Source: Isoetes taiwanensis (lineage: Eukaryota > Streptophyta > Lycopodiopsida > Isoetales > Isoetaceae). From it: DNA of 64,000 bases. The translations under genes were made by a program, and so were the position numbers. The notes beneath the pieces were generated by a model. That model ran no database searches. It worked only from the letters and a program-made list of their open reading frames with translations, and was not told where the DNA came from. The DNA lies in contig JAJEKV010000047.1 in NCBI GenBank assembly GCA_021234155.1, positions 3,028,494 to 3,092,493 of the forward strand. The letters run 5' to 3'. Below are positions 43,346 to 55,812 of this stretch, piece by piece (within the stretch, counting starts at the first letter, position 1; each line of letters opens with the position of its first letter).

Positions 43346-44744
43346 GACCACATGTACCCTCTAATGGACCACTAAGTACCCTTCAATGGACCACATGGGA
43401 CCTTCAATAGACCACATGGGACCTTTGATAGCCAATGGCCTAGGTAACAACAATTATACATCAATTTCTTTATAGATTTATGTCCTACACTATTTAGAGG
43501 TCTGAATCTACCTAAATCCCCATCATAACTGTAAGGAGTCCGATCTTCATGATGTAACAAAAATCTGTAAACCATCCAAATAACACATCTTGTTCCACAA
43601 CCAAAACAGGACCCAAATGTTTATGAATGTGAGAAATACTTTGCAAAAGTATTGGCACAAAGATGCAGCCCTTTTCCATCTCAAACAACAAATGAATGTG
43701 TTTCGGTATTTTTACAGTAGATTATTATTAGGATAGATCTCAACCGAAGAAAATCTCCAACGTCTATTAATGAAATCAACTAGGGAAAGATCTATCCAAG
43801 AACAACTGGCACTAACGCAAGGTTTTAATCTCTTTCCATCCAGTTTAAAGTAGCTACTGATTTTAATATGATAAACATCACAAGTTCAGTAGTTCAGGTG
43901 GATGAAAGTTTAGCCTCAAATGTCTTGGATGCAATCTGGTGCCCTATAAAACTCGAGCAACTGCATTTGCTGCTGCACTAAGCCATATTGCTGCGGCCAT
44001 GGCACCAGGATCAGAAACAGAGGACAACATTTCCTGCGGTCAATTTGGTCTTAGCTAGTTCAGTTTCCCTTTCTCATAGTCTTACAAAGCTCAGCCCCAG
44101 GAAAAACGTAGCTGAAGGTGAATAAATATAAATTTAAGAAAGGAAGCCTTTGTGCTTGAATTGCACTACATTCTTAAAAGCACGAATTGACGTAAATATG
44201 GCTGGAAAAAGAATGTTAGACAGACGATGCAAGCTATATTCATAAGACATAATGCTAATTTTAAACAACATGCAATTAAACCAATATTAGATACTTTAAC
44301 AGCATTATGGGTAAAACAGTAAGCAATACAAAACAACATGATGAGGTGATAAGCTAACCTTTATGTAGTTGCAAGTGGCAGGTTAGTGGATTACACAGTA
44401 TATTGGAATCTACAATCAAAAAGTTGTCAGACGAAATTGAATACCAGTTTCATCCATCTTTTCCGTGATAGTAATGTTCAGGTTGATCAAAATTTGATTG
44501 ATGAGGTAATTCTGCTAAGATATGTGTTGCTTATTTAATGGAAAAAGTGCTTCATACCTTTCAGCCCCAAGGATAATCTCTTTCTTTCTTTCCCCCCCCT
44601 TTTTTTTTAATAATTCCATAAATTTTGCTATCGCAAACAATGATACAGGAATTGGTAGTAGGGCTATGGATGTAGCTTCATATTTATATGGCCTACACCA
44701 CTATAATAAGCTGTCTACTATGCCTATTTTAAATAATAAGGAAC
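43346..44744. other. Intergenic, nothing recognised
   Basis: Near 43,350-43,430 a GGACCACATGGGACC(T)TT phrase repeats three to four times. The remainder is AT-rich and without recognisable features. Confidence 0.4.
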
Positions 44745-44850
44745 TATTAACAATGTTTAAAATGAAACGCACTTATTTAAGAAGTGCGTTTGAAAGATTC
44801 CTTCTGAAAATTTACAAAATTTTAAAATCCCCCTAAAAAGGATCCTTTTA
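44745..44850 (+). repeat. Left arm of a distant inverted repeat pair
   Basis: GTTTAAAATGAAACGCACT...GAAGTGCGTTTGAAAGATTCC. The reverse complement of the same landmarks lies at 46,866-46,965. The arms are imperfect, about 100 bases each. Confidence 0.55.
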
Positions 44851-46165
44851 TTATATTTAGTCCAAATATTTACAAAACTGCTCATGAAAACAGACATTTT
44901 AGGAAGGCTTAACGTTATGGAGGAAACCAAAAAAAAAAAAAATATCACATTTTGGAGGGGAAAAGAACTGCTACGAAAGCCAAAGATTTATTATGGGGCA
45001 AATTCATCTGAAAAAATTAAATGCTTTTGTACCTTGTCCCTGAAATTTTTTTTGTTGGCAGTTATAGAAGAAAAAAAATTCTTATTTTACAACCGCTTTG
45101 GCTAAACGTCTTAGTTGACCTTAAAACACATCCGAGCCAGTTTGAACAAACTCGCTTGAATGACAAACCATTGTTTTGCATCACATAGTATTACGAGGCG
45201 CCAATACATCCACAATATTTCACAATTAGCTGAAGTTTCAGTTGAGGATGCCAGATAAAATTTACACCGAGGAAGCAAAAAGTTGAAGTAATGAAGGTTT
45301 GTGCTTCCATGCCCTTCGTTGTTGTTCTCGAAGATGTATTAGTACACGTCTCTAGGCTTGCACAAACCAATCCGCAACATGGTGATGCTCAGAAGATAGT
45401 CATCCTCCTTGTCAATGTTGAGCATCTTCATCACAATTTTGTCATCTCAGAGCGTGGGTGTCATCGCACATTTCTTTTACCAAAGAAAGTGTTTATCCGC
45501 CTTGCCCTTTCCCCGCCTGTTTGCAAATGAATAGGTAAACTTCGAGGGTTGCTACTGTCGCACCCCTTTAGACAAATCATGTGCTTTCCTTCTTAGAACT
45601 TTCGTGTCTCCGTAACATTTTGGGGTTCTTTTTGGGGTTTCTTGCTTTTAGTAGCAACTTTTAAGCTGTTAAAGTGAAGTTAGCATGTGTGTAGAGTAAA
45701 AAAAGCAAAAATAACAACACGATTTGACTAATTTATGCTCTAATATTGCATTACAAGCTCAGAAATTTTAGAATCGATTTAGAACTTTTTGAACTAAAAA
45801 ACTAATATTTTTTAATGTATAAAATTATCCCTTAAGTGTGTTATTTCATCAATATTAAGTTGCAAAACCTTTGGGGGGCAAGAATGACTCCACAAGGACA
45901 CGGTATATATATTATATCTGTATATATATATTTTATATATATATAGTATATATATATTAACGTTTTTACCGGGACCTGATCCGACAAAAATTTTTCACTA
46001 ACTTCGTTGCCCCACCGAAGCCAGAGAGGGTTTAGCATTCGTACCTATAAAAAAAAATGGTATAAATTTACACCGCTAGAACTCTTACCGTATAAATTTA
46101 TACGGCAAGAGTTGACTTTTTGATTTTTGTTATATACTATATATATACATAAAAATATATAAATC
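44851..46165. other. Interior of inverted pair, including AT microsatellite
   Basis: No gene recognised. A (TA)n-rich stretch lies at about 45,904-45,961, and outlying degenerate copies of the GGTATAAATTTATACC palindrome at about 46,059 and 46,088. A 79-codon frame at 45,291 has no recognisable features. Confidence 0.4.
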
Positions 46166-46360
46166 CGGTATAAATTTATACCGAGAGAACTCTCGCGGTA
46201 TAAATTTATACCGAGAGAGCTCTCGCGGTATAAGTTTATACCGAGAGAGCTCTCGCGGTATAAATTTATACCGAGAGAGTTCTCGCGGTATAAATTTATA
46301 CCGAGAGAGCGGTATAAATATATACCGTTTGAGTCCTCTTGCGGTATAAATTTATACCGT
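46166..46360. repeat. 30-bp satellite of two alternating palindromes
   Basis: Five units with an exact 30-base period (46,167; 46,197; 46,227; 46,257; 46,287). Each has the 16-base perfect palindrome GGTATAAATTTATACC followed by a GAGAGAGCTCTCGC palindrome. Degenerate units follow to 46,360. The array could form several small cruciforms and contains TATA-like cores. Confidence 0.8.
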
Positions 46361-46865
46361 GTGAACTATCTGGCGTACTATGTCCACACATTACTATCTA
46401 TTGTGGTATGAATGTATACCACCTAGAAATTTGTTTGGAAGAAACTATGGACTACAAAAAATAAATACATTATAAATTTTGAAAAAGTCAGGGTTGGATA
46501 CTTACATGGCCATCTCGGTATACAGAAGTCTATAGCGAGCCGGCAGAGCAAATAAGAGCATGTATATAAGGCAAGAGTGAGCTTCAGTGAGACAATGTCA
46601 AAATATAATTTTGTTCATAATCCTGTAATGATTTTAAAAACTTTAAATATAATACCTTTTTGGCACTCTAGTAGACTTGCTGTTTTTTTTCAATGTCTAT
46701 TTTTTTTAGTCCTTGAAAATGTTACTATTTCTCAAAGCAAACTAGGGGGCCAAAAAAGGGTATCAAATTTTTTTTAATGGAAGCTGAGTTCAAATCCCCC
46801 CTCAAAAATGGTGCCTAAAATATTCAAATTGTCACACATGTCACAACTATACCGAGAAAATGGAC

Positions 46866-46965
46866 CTTTTTTGGGGAATTTTAGGGAATCTTTCAAAGAT
46901 TCCTTTTAAAGTGCGTTTGGAGCAAATTAGTGCGTTTCATTTTAAACTTTGTTTATTATGGAAAT
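46866..46965 (-). repeat. Right arm of a distant inverted repeat pair
   Basis: AGTGCGTTTCATTTTAAAC and the neighbouring TCTTTCAAAGATTCC are inverted relative to 44,745-44,850. The distance and orientation fit a 2.2-kb element with imperfect terminal inverted repeats; that is inference. Confidence 0.55.
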
Positions 46966-49900
46966 ACTATGGATTATATTTAGATGCCCCTTATGGAGGC
47001 TATAATGGAACTTGTTTCAAAAAGAAAATTGACGAATGACCCGTGTTCCAGAGACCCTATGTGAAGATTGCCCCATATAGAATATAAAAGGAACCATTAA
47101 AATGTGTAGCACTATAAGCCCTTTGTGGTAAAGGCTGTATAAAAACTTATTATATGGAAATAGAAGATATATGCTTGAGCTTCAAATTGTACACTGGCCG
47201 AACCCTACACGAGGGGAATACAACAGCGAACTACCACAGGGCAGTGGATCTCTGGAAGAAATCTGAGGACTTTACTCTCACGTTTGACCGTCGTTATGTA
47301 TTCCAGAAGTATGGTAAGCATATTCCCTGGCTGGTCTTTGATCCATTGCTCTTAGTCAAAACCTTGTGCACAGGTCGAAAATGGAGTAAGGAATCAACTT
47401 CAAATATCAGTTTAGCACAAATGGAAGATTTCGAAGATATTACAAGGATTTGGATATCCATTTTTGCATTTACACCATAAAAATGAGGGAGGAAAATGTT
47501 CTAGATTGCATGCCCTTCAATTTAGGTCCAGAGGAGGAACATTCAGAGACGGCACGCTCCTTTTAGGAGGAAAGGTGTACAATAAATTATATGAAATGAT
47601 AAGTTAGTATTTCAACCAAGTTATCAAATTTACTTACTATTTCAATAATGATCTAGTTTATTCTACTAACTGGCAAAGAGGATACAAGGGTTGATCGGCT
47701 ATAAACCGAGAGGCTCCATTGTACCTTTTGGCCCTTCATGCATTACCAAATTGTTGCTAATGTCATGTTGTTTGGCTGCAGGTACTGGACCTCTCCTGCC
47801 TTTGTCTCTTCTTTGCTTGCGTTTTATGAATGTACTAGGATCTGGACATAGAATCGAGCACAACTTCTTTTGGTAAGCGTTAAAGATGGACACACGGCCA
47901 CAAGCATAACAATGTTAGCTATCGGACGCAATGTTCCAGGTTGTATAAGTCATGTGAAGTTCCAGGATGCTTTGAGGAATGAACATCTTATGTGGCGGCA
48001 AAACAGAAGTGGATACCTAAGCCAGAAAACGAAGTAGAAAAACCTGCATTCCTTGAAAAGAACAAAGCCAATATTTCTTTGCTACTCTGCGAAACGAAAT
48101 CTGTACCTCAAGATATGATTCGATGCCCTGTATCAAGATCACAAACTATTAAAAGTGATGCCAGCATATTTAAATCAAAGGAGTCTAATGTTTTAAACTA
48201 TATGCTGGTAACATTAAAGTTTGAATGTCTAAACGACCTTGAAATCAGAATACATCTGTGCCTCAAAAAGATATGATTCAATGTCTTGCATCAATGGCAC
48301 AAACTATTAATAAAGATGTAGTTAGAGAATGCTTCCAGACATCTTACCATAGTTAGTTACTATGCTCGTATACACCTTACCGTCAGTTAGACCTTACCAT
48401 CTAGGCATGAAAAAGCAAAAACGAAGATCATTGAATCCAAAAAGGAACTATAAACAAAACTTCTCACCAGATTTTGAACATAAAATTTTTACTGGATACT
48501 ACATCTTGCAGAGCTGTTAGAGATGCATGCAACTAAACAGACCCAGAGTTTGGGACTGTTTTTGATAAACGGTAATGGAAGGCCCCAGGAGCTTAATATA
48601 AAATTTTTCGCCACAATAAAGGGACCAGATCAGAGCCATATCCTTGCAGACGGCAAGGCGAGCAACCAAAGCAAAACAGAGACATTCCAAATGTTCTTAG
48701 ATGTAGAAAGAAGTGCATAGAATTAGCAATGATGAAATAAAAATAGAGATATATTCTTGATTTTCAATCCATTCTGTAAACTGTATCCATCTATGAGGAA
48801 ATGAGAAGAACTGAGAATCCCTCCGTGAACTGAGAATCTATGAGGAAAATGGAGAAAGAATGAAACTGATAAAATGGGTTTAGAGTGTATGAGATAGGGA
48901 GTTACTGTCAAATGGGAATCGCTGCAGAAAGATCTGCTGCATGCATGCTGTTACAGACTGGTGCTGACGTCTTCAACACATTTTTTCTATTTAATAGACG
49001 TCTTCAAATACATCACCATATCTGTAGCTCCAACGCCATATTGAACCTAAAACTCCATCTCTACAATGGCAGAGCTCCCAGAGAACGAAAATACAAACCC
49101 CTAAATGGTACAAATAGCCTTCTCGCAAAGAAAAATCAGGGCCAGGCTATGGCAGGGACAGATTGGGTATACAACTTCTCTACATTCAAAAGCAAAAAAC
49201 TGGAATCCATAAGCCTAATATGACTATTCACCTGCTTCAAATGCCTCTGAAGTTTCTGTCTCTGAAGAGATTAGTACCTCTGAAGTTTCTGAAACGTGAG
49301 ATCTTCATTGACGCGTTGGCATACCTCGCGTTTCATTTGATAAAAACCGTTCAAATGCCTCTGAATAGATTACTACTACCTCTCATGTTTCAAAAAAATG
49401 CAAAGACAAAGTCCCTAAGCTGAAGAAGCAGATAAAATGCAAAGGATGTTATTAGGATGTTAGAGTGCTACCTACTGCTCCAGCAAACAACAATGGACTG
49501 GAGAAAATACATCTAACCTGCACCTGCACCGTCACCGAAATCCAAGCACACTTTGATAACCCAACATTGCTCCAACAATTGCTCCGGCTCTAGGATGCAA
49601 ACCAAACACCTTGATTCGTTTTGTACAAACCCTAAGCAAGGAGGTCGTTAGGTCGTTTCCATTGGACCAGGCGGCCCATCATCAGGGCCACCGCGAAATT
49701 TTAGCTGCTCACTCACCGTCCCAAATTTTCGTATGGTTTGTAAAGGTGAAAGGAAATAATGTCGGAAAATCAAGACATCATCGGAAAACACCTTGACTAA
49801 AAGCATCATACTAGGGAACAAAGTCTGAAGCAAAGTCGAAGCTCCAGAAGCCCTAAACATTTGAAAAAATGGTGGCTTGTCTGCAAACAAAGAAGAAAAT

Positions 49901-50084
49901 AAAATAGATTCAATCTTTGGGCAAAGAACATGCACCAAAGAACAGCCTTATATTCTGAGAACAAACCTTAATCTGAGAACAGCCCTGGGACCGAACTGGT
50001 AAGCAAAAATCGAAGCGTTTATCCTTATAAGCTTTACGTGGCCGATTCTTTTTCGTAGCCGAATACTGCACCGAAAGGAGAAAA
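46966..50084. other. Unidentified exon-like fragments
   Basis: Two blocks look like decayed exons: 47,215-47,372 (YHRAVDLWKKSEDFTLTFDR then a KYG/GTAAG boundary, and HIPWLVFDPLLLVKTLCT) and 47,880-48,000 (ATSITMLAIGRNVPGC, HVKFQDALRNEHLMW). I cannot assign a family. CCTCTGAAGTTTCTG repeats locally near 49,243-49,290. The rest is unrecognised. Confidence 0.3.
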
Positions 50085-50312
50085 AAAAGAAAGATGGTTG
50101 TAGCAAAAATGGCAGAAAGATAGATGGATTTAAATTCCAAAACCTGGCGGAGGAGATTGCCGCCCATGATCTTCTCTGCCATCGAGAATATAACGCTTCC
50201 GTTAGAAGAAAAAAAATTTGCCCAGAAAACTCAAAAAGCGGCGTTACAATGGCCGGAAAAAACGTTAGCGCCGGCATTAGCGAACCGGAAAAAAACATTT
50301 TAAATAAGTAGA
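50085..50312. repeat. Dispersed repeat M, copy 1
   Basis: Matches 55,567-55,812 in the same orientation, from GATGGTTGTAGCAAAA to ACATTTTAAATAAGTAGA. Some of it can be read as protein on either strand, but I do not recognise it. Confidence 0.65.
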
Positions 50313-50539
50313 CTAGTAAACGTATGCCTGGCGTTGCCGGGCTAATGTCCTAGCATGTGTGTTTACTCGAGCTTTAATGTCCATCTGTGCAACTTCGACA
50401 ACAACGCATGTTGATATTGGCAAGAATGGATATTATTTGTTTTTGTATTTATTTTTGTTATTGAAATTATCTAGTGACAGCATCATCAATGTATTAACTT
50501 TGCATTTATGGGTTTTAATAGAGAAAACAATGTTTTATA

Positions 50540-50790
50540 GAGGGCAGTTAAATTTACCTCTAAAGACTAAAATTCGGAAAGACGGATCCAGAACTTATGC
50601 TCAAAATGTCACCCTTAGAAGGAGTTTACACCAACAAAAAATAGGTACAGAAATGCAAAATACAAAATTTTGTCATGATTCATTGGCATAGTTTAGTTCA
50701 TGTTGGAACTCTAAATATACATCTTCACTTGACGCACATCAGCAAGGACCTAATGTTGTACTTTATTGGATGTTCTCGTGATAAGGAATG
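50540..50790 (+). repeat. Duplicated LINE-derived block, copy 1 (deleted)
   Basis: Begins with the LINE segment encoding LNLPLKTKI (same as 50,795), loses the rest of the LINE after AATGTCAC, then carries ATAGGTACAGAAATGC...TTCTCGTGATA, which is also found after the poly(A) at 51,263. Confidence 0.6.
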
Positions 50791-51262
50791 TGGGGGCAGT
50801 TAAATTTACCTCTAAAGACTAAAATTTGGAAAGACAGATCCAGAACTTATGCTCAAAATGTCACGTGTGCAGAGTTGAGTAGTCTTAGGTCCTGGATGCA
50901 TTCTCTTTTTGGAGTATCTTTGGATAGTCAACACTTTCTTTTGGGTATTTATCCAAATCAGTGGGCATTTCACATGGCAAAGTCTTGGCTAATATGGAGT
51001 GTATGGAAGCGAAGGCGAAGAAAGGTCTTTTATGATAAGCGTATTTCTTCTCAGGTGGTGCTTCAACAAATTCGTGAGAAGTTGTATAATTGCTTTCAGA
51101 TCTCCAATTGGCCTGGTCGTATTAAAATTCCAATATGGAGTGATCATCTAAAAGTGATTGATGTTTCAGGGACATTTCTTACTTCTGGAAGTGTTTTGTA
51201 ATATTTTGAGTGTATAATATGAAGTAAAACACGTTCTTCAAAAAAAAAAAAAAAAAAAAAAA
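50788..51262 (+). mobile_element. LINE 3' end with poly(A)
   Basis: Encodes the last ~135 residues of a plant LINE polymerase (LNLPLKTKIWKDRSRTYAQN, SWLIWSVWKRRRRKVFYDK) and a stop at 51,201, followed by TAAAACACGTTCTTC and 23 A. The same LINE family gave rise to the tiny insertion at 606-657. Flanks on both sides carry the same ~140-base block, from either a tandem duplication or an unusually long target-site duplication. Confidence 0.8.
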
Positions 51263-51402
51263 TAGGTACAGAAATGCAAAACACAAAATTTTGTCATGAT
51301 TCATTGGCATAGTTTAGTTCATGTTGGAACTCTAAATATGCATCTTCACTTGACGCACATCAGCAAGGACCTAATGTTGTACTTTATTGAATGCTCTCGT
51401 GA
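51263..51402 (+). repeat. Copy 2 of the block flanking the LINE
   Basis: Differs from 50,642-50,781 at only a few positions. Its downstream sequence (CTTCACTTCTTCGACAG) is unique. Confidence 0.65.
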
Positions 51403-51658
51403 TATCTTCACTTCTTCGACAGATAACATCTTAGATGAGGTAAAAGCGAAATGCACATCGTTGACACACATAAGTATGATTACATTTGTGTCTGGCATTG
51501 CAGCCGCATAAATATGGCAGAAGTTGACATAGGCATTTAATGTAAGACTGCTCACTCAAAGTTATTACACGTTATAACTTTTATAAATGCATGTTCAAGT
51601 TATTTTAGTTGTGAACCATGTTCAAATGGTAAATGTATATTTGACACGCCAACTCAAA

Positions 51659-51844
51659 CACTACTACAAAAATAGGCAAGAATGGCACAAAAGTGACATT
51701 TATGCTCCGCCTTTTTACGGAAAACGTCACTTTTGTGCATTTATGACGTTTGTGCTCCCCAAATGACACAAAAGTGACATTTATGCTGCAAATGGCGGAG
51801 CAGAAATCACTTTTGTGTCATTGCTACCTATTTTTGTAGTAGTG
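51659..51844. mobile_element. 186-bp CACTA-type miniature element
   Basis: Starts CACTACTACAAAAATAGG and ends with its reverse complement, CCTATTTTTGTAGTAGTG. AAA flanks both ends, as expected for the 3-bp target-site duplication of CACTA elements. Inside, CACAAAAGTGAC-type words occur in both orientations, as in the subterminal repeats of this superfamily. It encodes nothing and would need a transposase in trans. Confidence 0.85.
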
Positions 51845-51925
51845 AAATGACAATTTTAAGTTGTTAATGAGTGGAACATTGTTATGCACTTTGTGAAAGC
51901 ACAAAGAGGGTGCAACATGGCGTAT

Positions 51926-52025
51926 CTGATCCATTAAAGATTGATAAAAGGCTATTTCACATATAGATCATCTGTATCTAATCCATTAAAGATTGATAAA
52001 AGGCTATTTCACATATAGATCATCG
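51926..52025 (+). repeat. 52-bp tandem duplication
   Basis: ATCCATTAAAGATTGATAAA...CATATAGATCATC occurs twice in direct succession without changes apparent to the eye, so it is probably recent. Confidence 0.75.
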
Positions 52026-53424
52026 TATTTTATTATGGTTAATACAGTGGAATGCATAATTGAAACTTACACGCGCTGAAGCATAAAGTTTCCTATATCT
52101 TCAAGAGTGATTTCCATTTTGAATAACATGCATTCAAAAGAGGGAATGCATGGATATTCTAAAGTTGATACAAAACTTCCATTGTTGGTTTCATAGCTAA
52201 ATGGGATGCATTGCACCGTTGGGAGAATGCAAGGCTAGAGACAGTATTCAATAAAAGGCTAGAGACATTTTTTCAATGAATTAGACTAAAATTGATCGTA
52301 AAATTTCTTTTTCAAGAATTAACATTTGGAACACCATGCCAACCACTTTGTTGGACATATTCTAATTGTTGCGAAATTCCAATAGAATGGAAACAGGTCC
52401 ATGCAGTCAAATTTTTTATTTCTCAAACTGTTGCTTTAGGTAATGATCAAACTATCGTTGCATAAACTGGAGGACATCATTAGTACACGTATCTCCCTAC
52501 CTTAGATCACTTGAGATCACCTGTCCCGTCAACTCAACTGCACCCAAAATGGTTGTATTGTCTCACTTTTTGGAGATAATTTGAAAAGTCAATCCATTTA
52601 TTTTCATATTATCATCTTATCTCTGATAAACCATTTTCGTAGCAGCACAAACAAACTCATACCAAAGCAACATTTTGTACATTTAGAAAGAGGGCATTTT
52701 TAAATGATAAGGCAAACCTGTAGCATTGTTTATCACAGTCTATAAAATAGTTAGAAACGCATCTAACCTCCAGCACTAAAAGAATCAGAAGGAACAAACC
52801 AGCTTTGCAGGATATTAGACACAATGTCAAACTTAGCTCTATTTCAATTCAACATTAGAAAAGCAATGTACTGAAAGCATATAACCTGGTATCATTCTCA
52901 TTTAACTTGAAAGCATGCATCAGGATTCGCTAAACTCTTCTTTTCTTCTTTTTTCTATAAGGTAGAACAATAGATGCTCACAGATTGTACAACATGGAAA
53001 TTGTATATCAATCAGAGCTATTGCTGGTCAGCTGGTGAAAAACTAAGTCCATATTAGCATTGACATAAATCTCTGAAGGAATCACTTGAGTTTGCAGCCC
53101 CGTCTTAAATGGGTCTTATTGAAAAATTAAACTTGCCTCCTCAATACAAATGCTCCTTACATACGACCTGCAAGTGTAGTAGGTTATTTCAAAAGACAAA
53201 AACTCAGAACTGCATACAAAAAGCATACATCAATTAGCATAAATTGGTGGCAGAAAAAACAGGAAAAGGGGAAAGAGGCCAATCAGGCAATTGAGAAGAT
53301 TAGCAATTTCTGATATTTCTTCTCTTGCAACAATTGCTGCTATGGGAGAAAATATACATGTCACTTGTTGTATGCATAATACAAATGAAATTATATACTT
53401 TTCTGGTTAAGGTCTACAGGGTTG
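52026..53424. other. Intergenic, nothing recognised
   Basis: AT-rich, with no exon or repeat family identified. Confidence 0.4.
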
Positions 53425-53710
53425 CAGAACTCACGAAGATACAATTGTCGCACTTTGTTTTTTGTATAATAACCTCATCTTGTAATACAAAACCTGTGGA
53501 TTGCACATAATTTGCAAAGCAACACCAGGCCTATGAATAAATAAGATTCCAACATTAGAAAGTAATCTAGGGTATCAGATTCGGAAAGTGAAAATGCAGG
53601 AACACCTACTTCAGTACAAAGACAAAATTCCGGACATTTACTTTCTCGACCCCAACTATTGCAATGACATATACCTTGCACAACACGTGAACCTGCAAAC
53701 GGGTGTCTAT
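53425..53710 (-). pseudogene. PLAC8-family protein relic
   Basis: One minus-strand block (about 53,700-53,606) reads FTCCARYM and, in a shifted frame, GRESKCPEFCLCTEV. The next block (53,530-53,425) reads CCFANYVQSTGFVLQDEV then KTKCDNCI. Together they match the Cys-rich core of plant PLAC8 proteins (YTCCAGYMPC...GESKCPEFCLCTEVF.CF.NSV.STRF.LQDE.NIQTT.CDNCI). The frame changes and poor splice phase show decay. The upstream and downstream exons were not found. The family includes membrane proteins linked to cell size and metal handling. Confidence 0.7.
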
Positions 53711-55566
53711 TTCTAGCAGGTAAACCCATATTACCAAGCCAAGGCAAGCGAAATTGCAGATTCAACAACCTTGGCATTTAGGACTGAACAACAATTAAGA
53801 AAAAACAACATAACAAACTTGTCAAACAAATAAATTACCTGACTGAGAGCACATAAATATAGAGATGGAAACCTGCTAGCGAATTGTGGATAATGTAAAC
53901 TCTTGGCTTCAAAAAAGGAATTACCTTGAATGAAGATGGCAGAAATAATGGTGGCCTGCAAAGAAAAAGAGTAATAAGGAACTATAAAATCTTGAGATTC
54001 TACCATAATTCTGCAAAATCCATGAGAACCTCCACACAAAAACAAACCCTGGGTTAGTTTAGCTAACACAGTTTAGGACACATTAGTTAATCCAAGAGCC
54101 ACAGTGACCCGATTGATGGAGTACCAACTGCTCTGCTCCAATAAAACGTCTTGCAGCTTCTATAAAATCTAAGACAAAAACAGGGTTTAGGTCGAGTTCT
54201 ACCTGCCAGCGATTCAGCTTGTGGCGATTGAGCAGTAGCTTCTTTGACTGTTTTAGCCGGATATTTTCCTGTAATCTGCTACGATTTCCTCCTGCGATTG
54301 CCACAAAAAAAAAAAAACAATGAGATGAGAGGATAATCCCCCGCCACATCCTTTGTAACGGCAGTCTTACTTCCGTTACCTAGAAAACAAAAACAATGAG
54401 TCCCTTTGCTTCATGACTCCTCTGCTTAAGCGACTCTGATTCCCCTGTTCGTTGAAACCCTGTGCCGGAATGCCAGAAAAGAGTAAACCGGTTAACCAAA
54501 AGCTGCAGATAGCTCAATAGCTTTTCGATTAAACCCAAAATGGAAAAAAAGAAGTCCCAGCAAAAATATTTACCTGTTTGAGGCTTCATCGACTTCTCTG
54601 CTTCAGCGACCCTGCAAGCTTTACATAAGCTTGCCCCTGCAAGTTAAAATCATTTTTAGCTACAGAAGATTTTAGCCATAAACAGATGCTTCATATGATG
54701 CTTCATACGGAATCAGACCAAAACAAAGCAGCCACCCGTCTCTTCTAACCTTAAATTAGATGAGATCAGATAAACGATTGCTTAGATATACCTTAAATCT
54801 GGCCATTTGAATGCTTGCTTTCTTGCTTTCGGCCAGTTTGAATGCTTGCTTGCTGTAATTTCCCTATTAGATTTTGCTCCCGCGTGATGCCCCTGCTCCC
54901 TTTGTTAGCTCTTCCCACAAACGCTAAAGAATCCTAAAGCACCGTCTTCGGTTGCCATCATCCTAAGGGCGGATCCCCATTAGGGTGGCACCTGTGTTTT
55001 CCATCTGCGCCATGTAAGCGATTTACAGCACCATCAAAAGCCACCATTCCCGTTTGAACCCTGTGCCACGTTTCCATTGCTCCCGCTTTTCTTACCTGTT
55101 GGCTTCCGGTGACCGAGGATTGAACGCAGAGGATTGAACGCCAGTTTTGATACGCCCTAAACGACAAACTCCAGGATCACTTCAGTTTTTCAGATGCAGT
55201 GATGGTGCATCTGAAAAAAGTCCCGGATTCGGTGCCATGTCATTGGAAATCAGTTGGGGTGAAAGTAATGGGAACGGCAAAACGTGCCGGTGGAAGTGCC
55301 ATGTGGCACTGAATTTCCGGTAAAATACCCTAATGGAGATGGACCCTAAAGCAAATCCTAAAGCACCGTCTTCGGTTGCCATCATCACAACGACACGAAA
55401 ATCCGTTGAAGAAAATCAAGGGAGGCCAAAAAAAAAATTTAACGTAAAGGGCTACATTGCCGGAAATAGGTTTCTGGTTCCAACAAAACTCACGCCTTTG
55501 ACCCAAAAATCACGCCGGAAAAATGCGGACACCGGCAACCCATGATGGAAAAACATTTTAAGTAAG
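53711..55566. other. Unidentified region with a local duplication
   Basis: AATCCTAAAGCACCGTCTTC...GTTGCCATCATC occurs at 54,929-54,962 and again at 55,351-55,385. A plus-strand frame at 55,333-55,545 (MEMDPKANPKAPSSVAI..., Lys-rich) contains the second copy and is unrecognised. ACATTTTAAGTAAGTAGATGG at about 55,551 resembles the end of repeat M. Confidence 0.35.
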
Positions 55567-55812
55567 TAGATGGTTGTAGCAAAACTGGCACAAAGATAGA
55601 TGGATTTAAACTCCAAAACCTTAATCATGGATGGCGGAGGAGATTGCCTGCCGCCCATGATCTTCTCTGCCATCGAGAATAATGCTTCCGTTAGAAGAAA
55701 AAAATTTTGCCCAGAAAACTCAAAAAGCGGCATTACAATGGCCGGAAAAAGCGTTAGCGCCGGCGTTAGCGCTAGCGTTAGCGAACCGGAAAAAAACATT
55801 TTAAATAAGTAG
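55567..55812. repeat. Dispersed repeat M, copy 2
   Basis: Aligns with 50,085-50,312 and has a 12-base tandem expansion (GTTAGCGCTAGC) near 55,765. It ends exactly where similarity between E(z) copies 1 and 3 begins. Confidence 0.65.

Noticed and set aside
46166-46360. CRISPR-like array with regular spacing
   Set aside because: The 'spacers' are themselves repeated and palindromic, and the surroundings are plant nuclear DNA. It is a satellite.
55333-55545. New 70-residue basic protein gene
   Set aside because: Its start overlaps a locally duplicated segment and the frame is not supported by splice sites or family resemblance.
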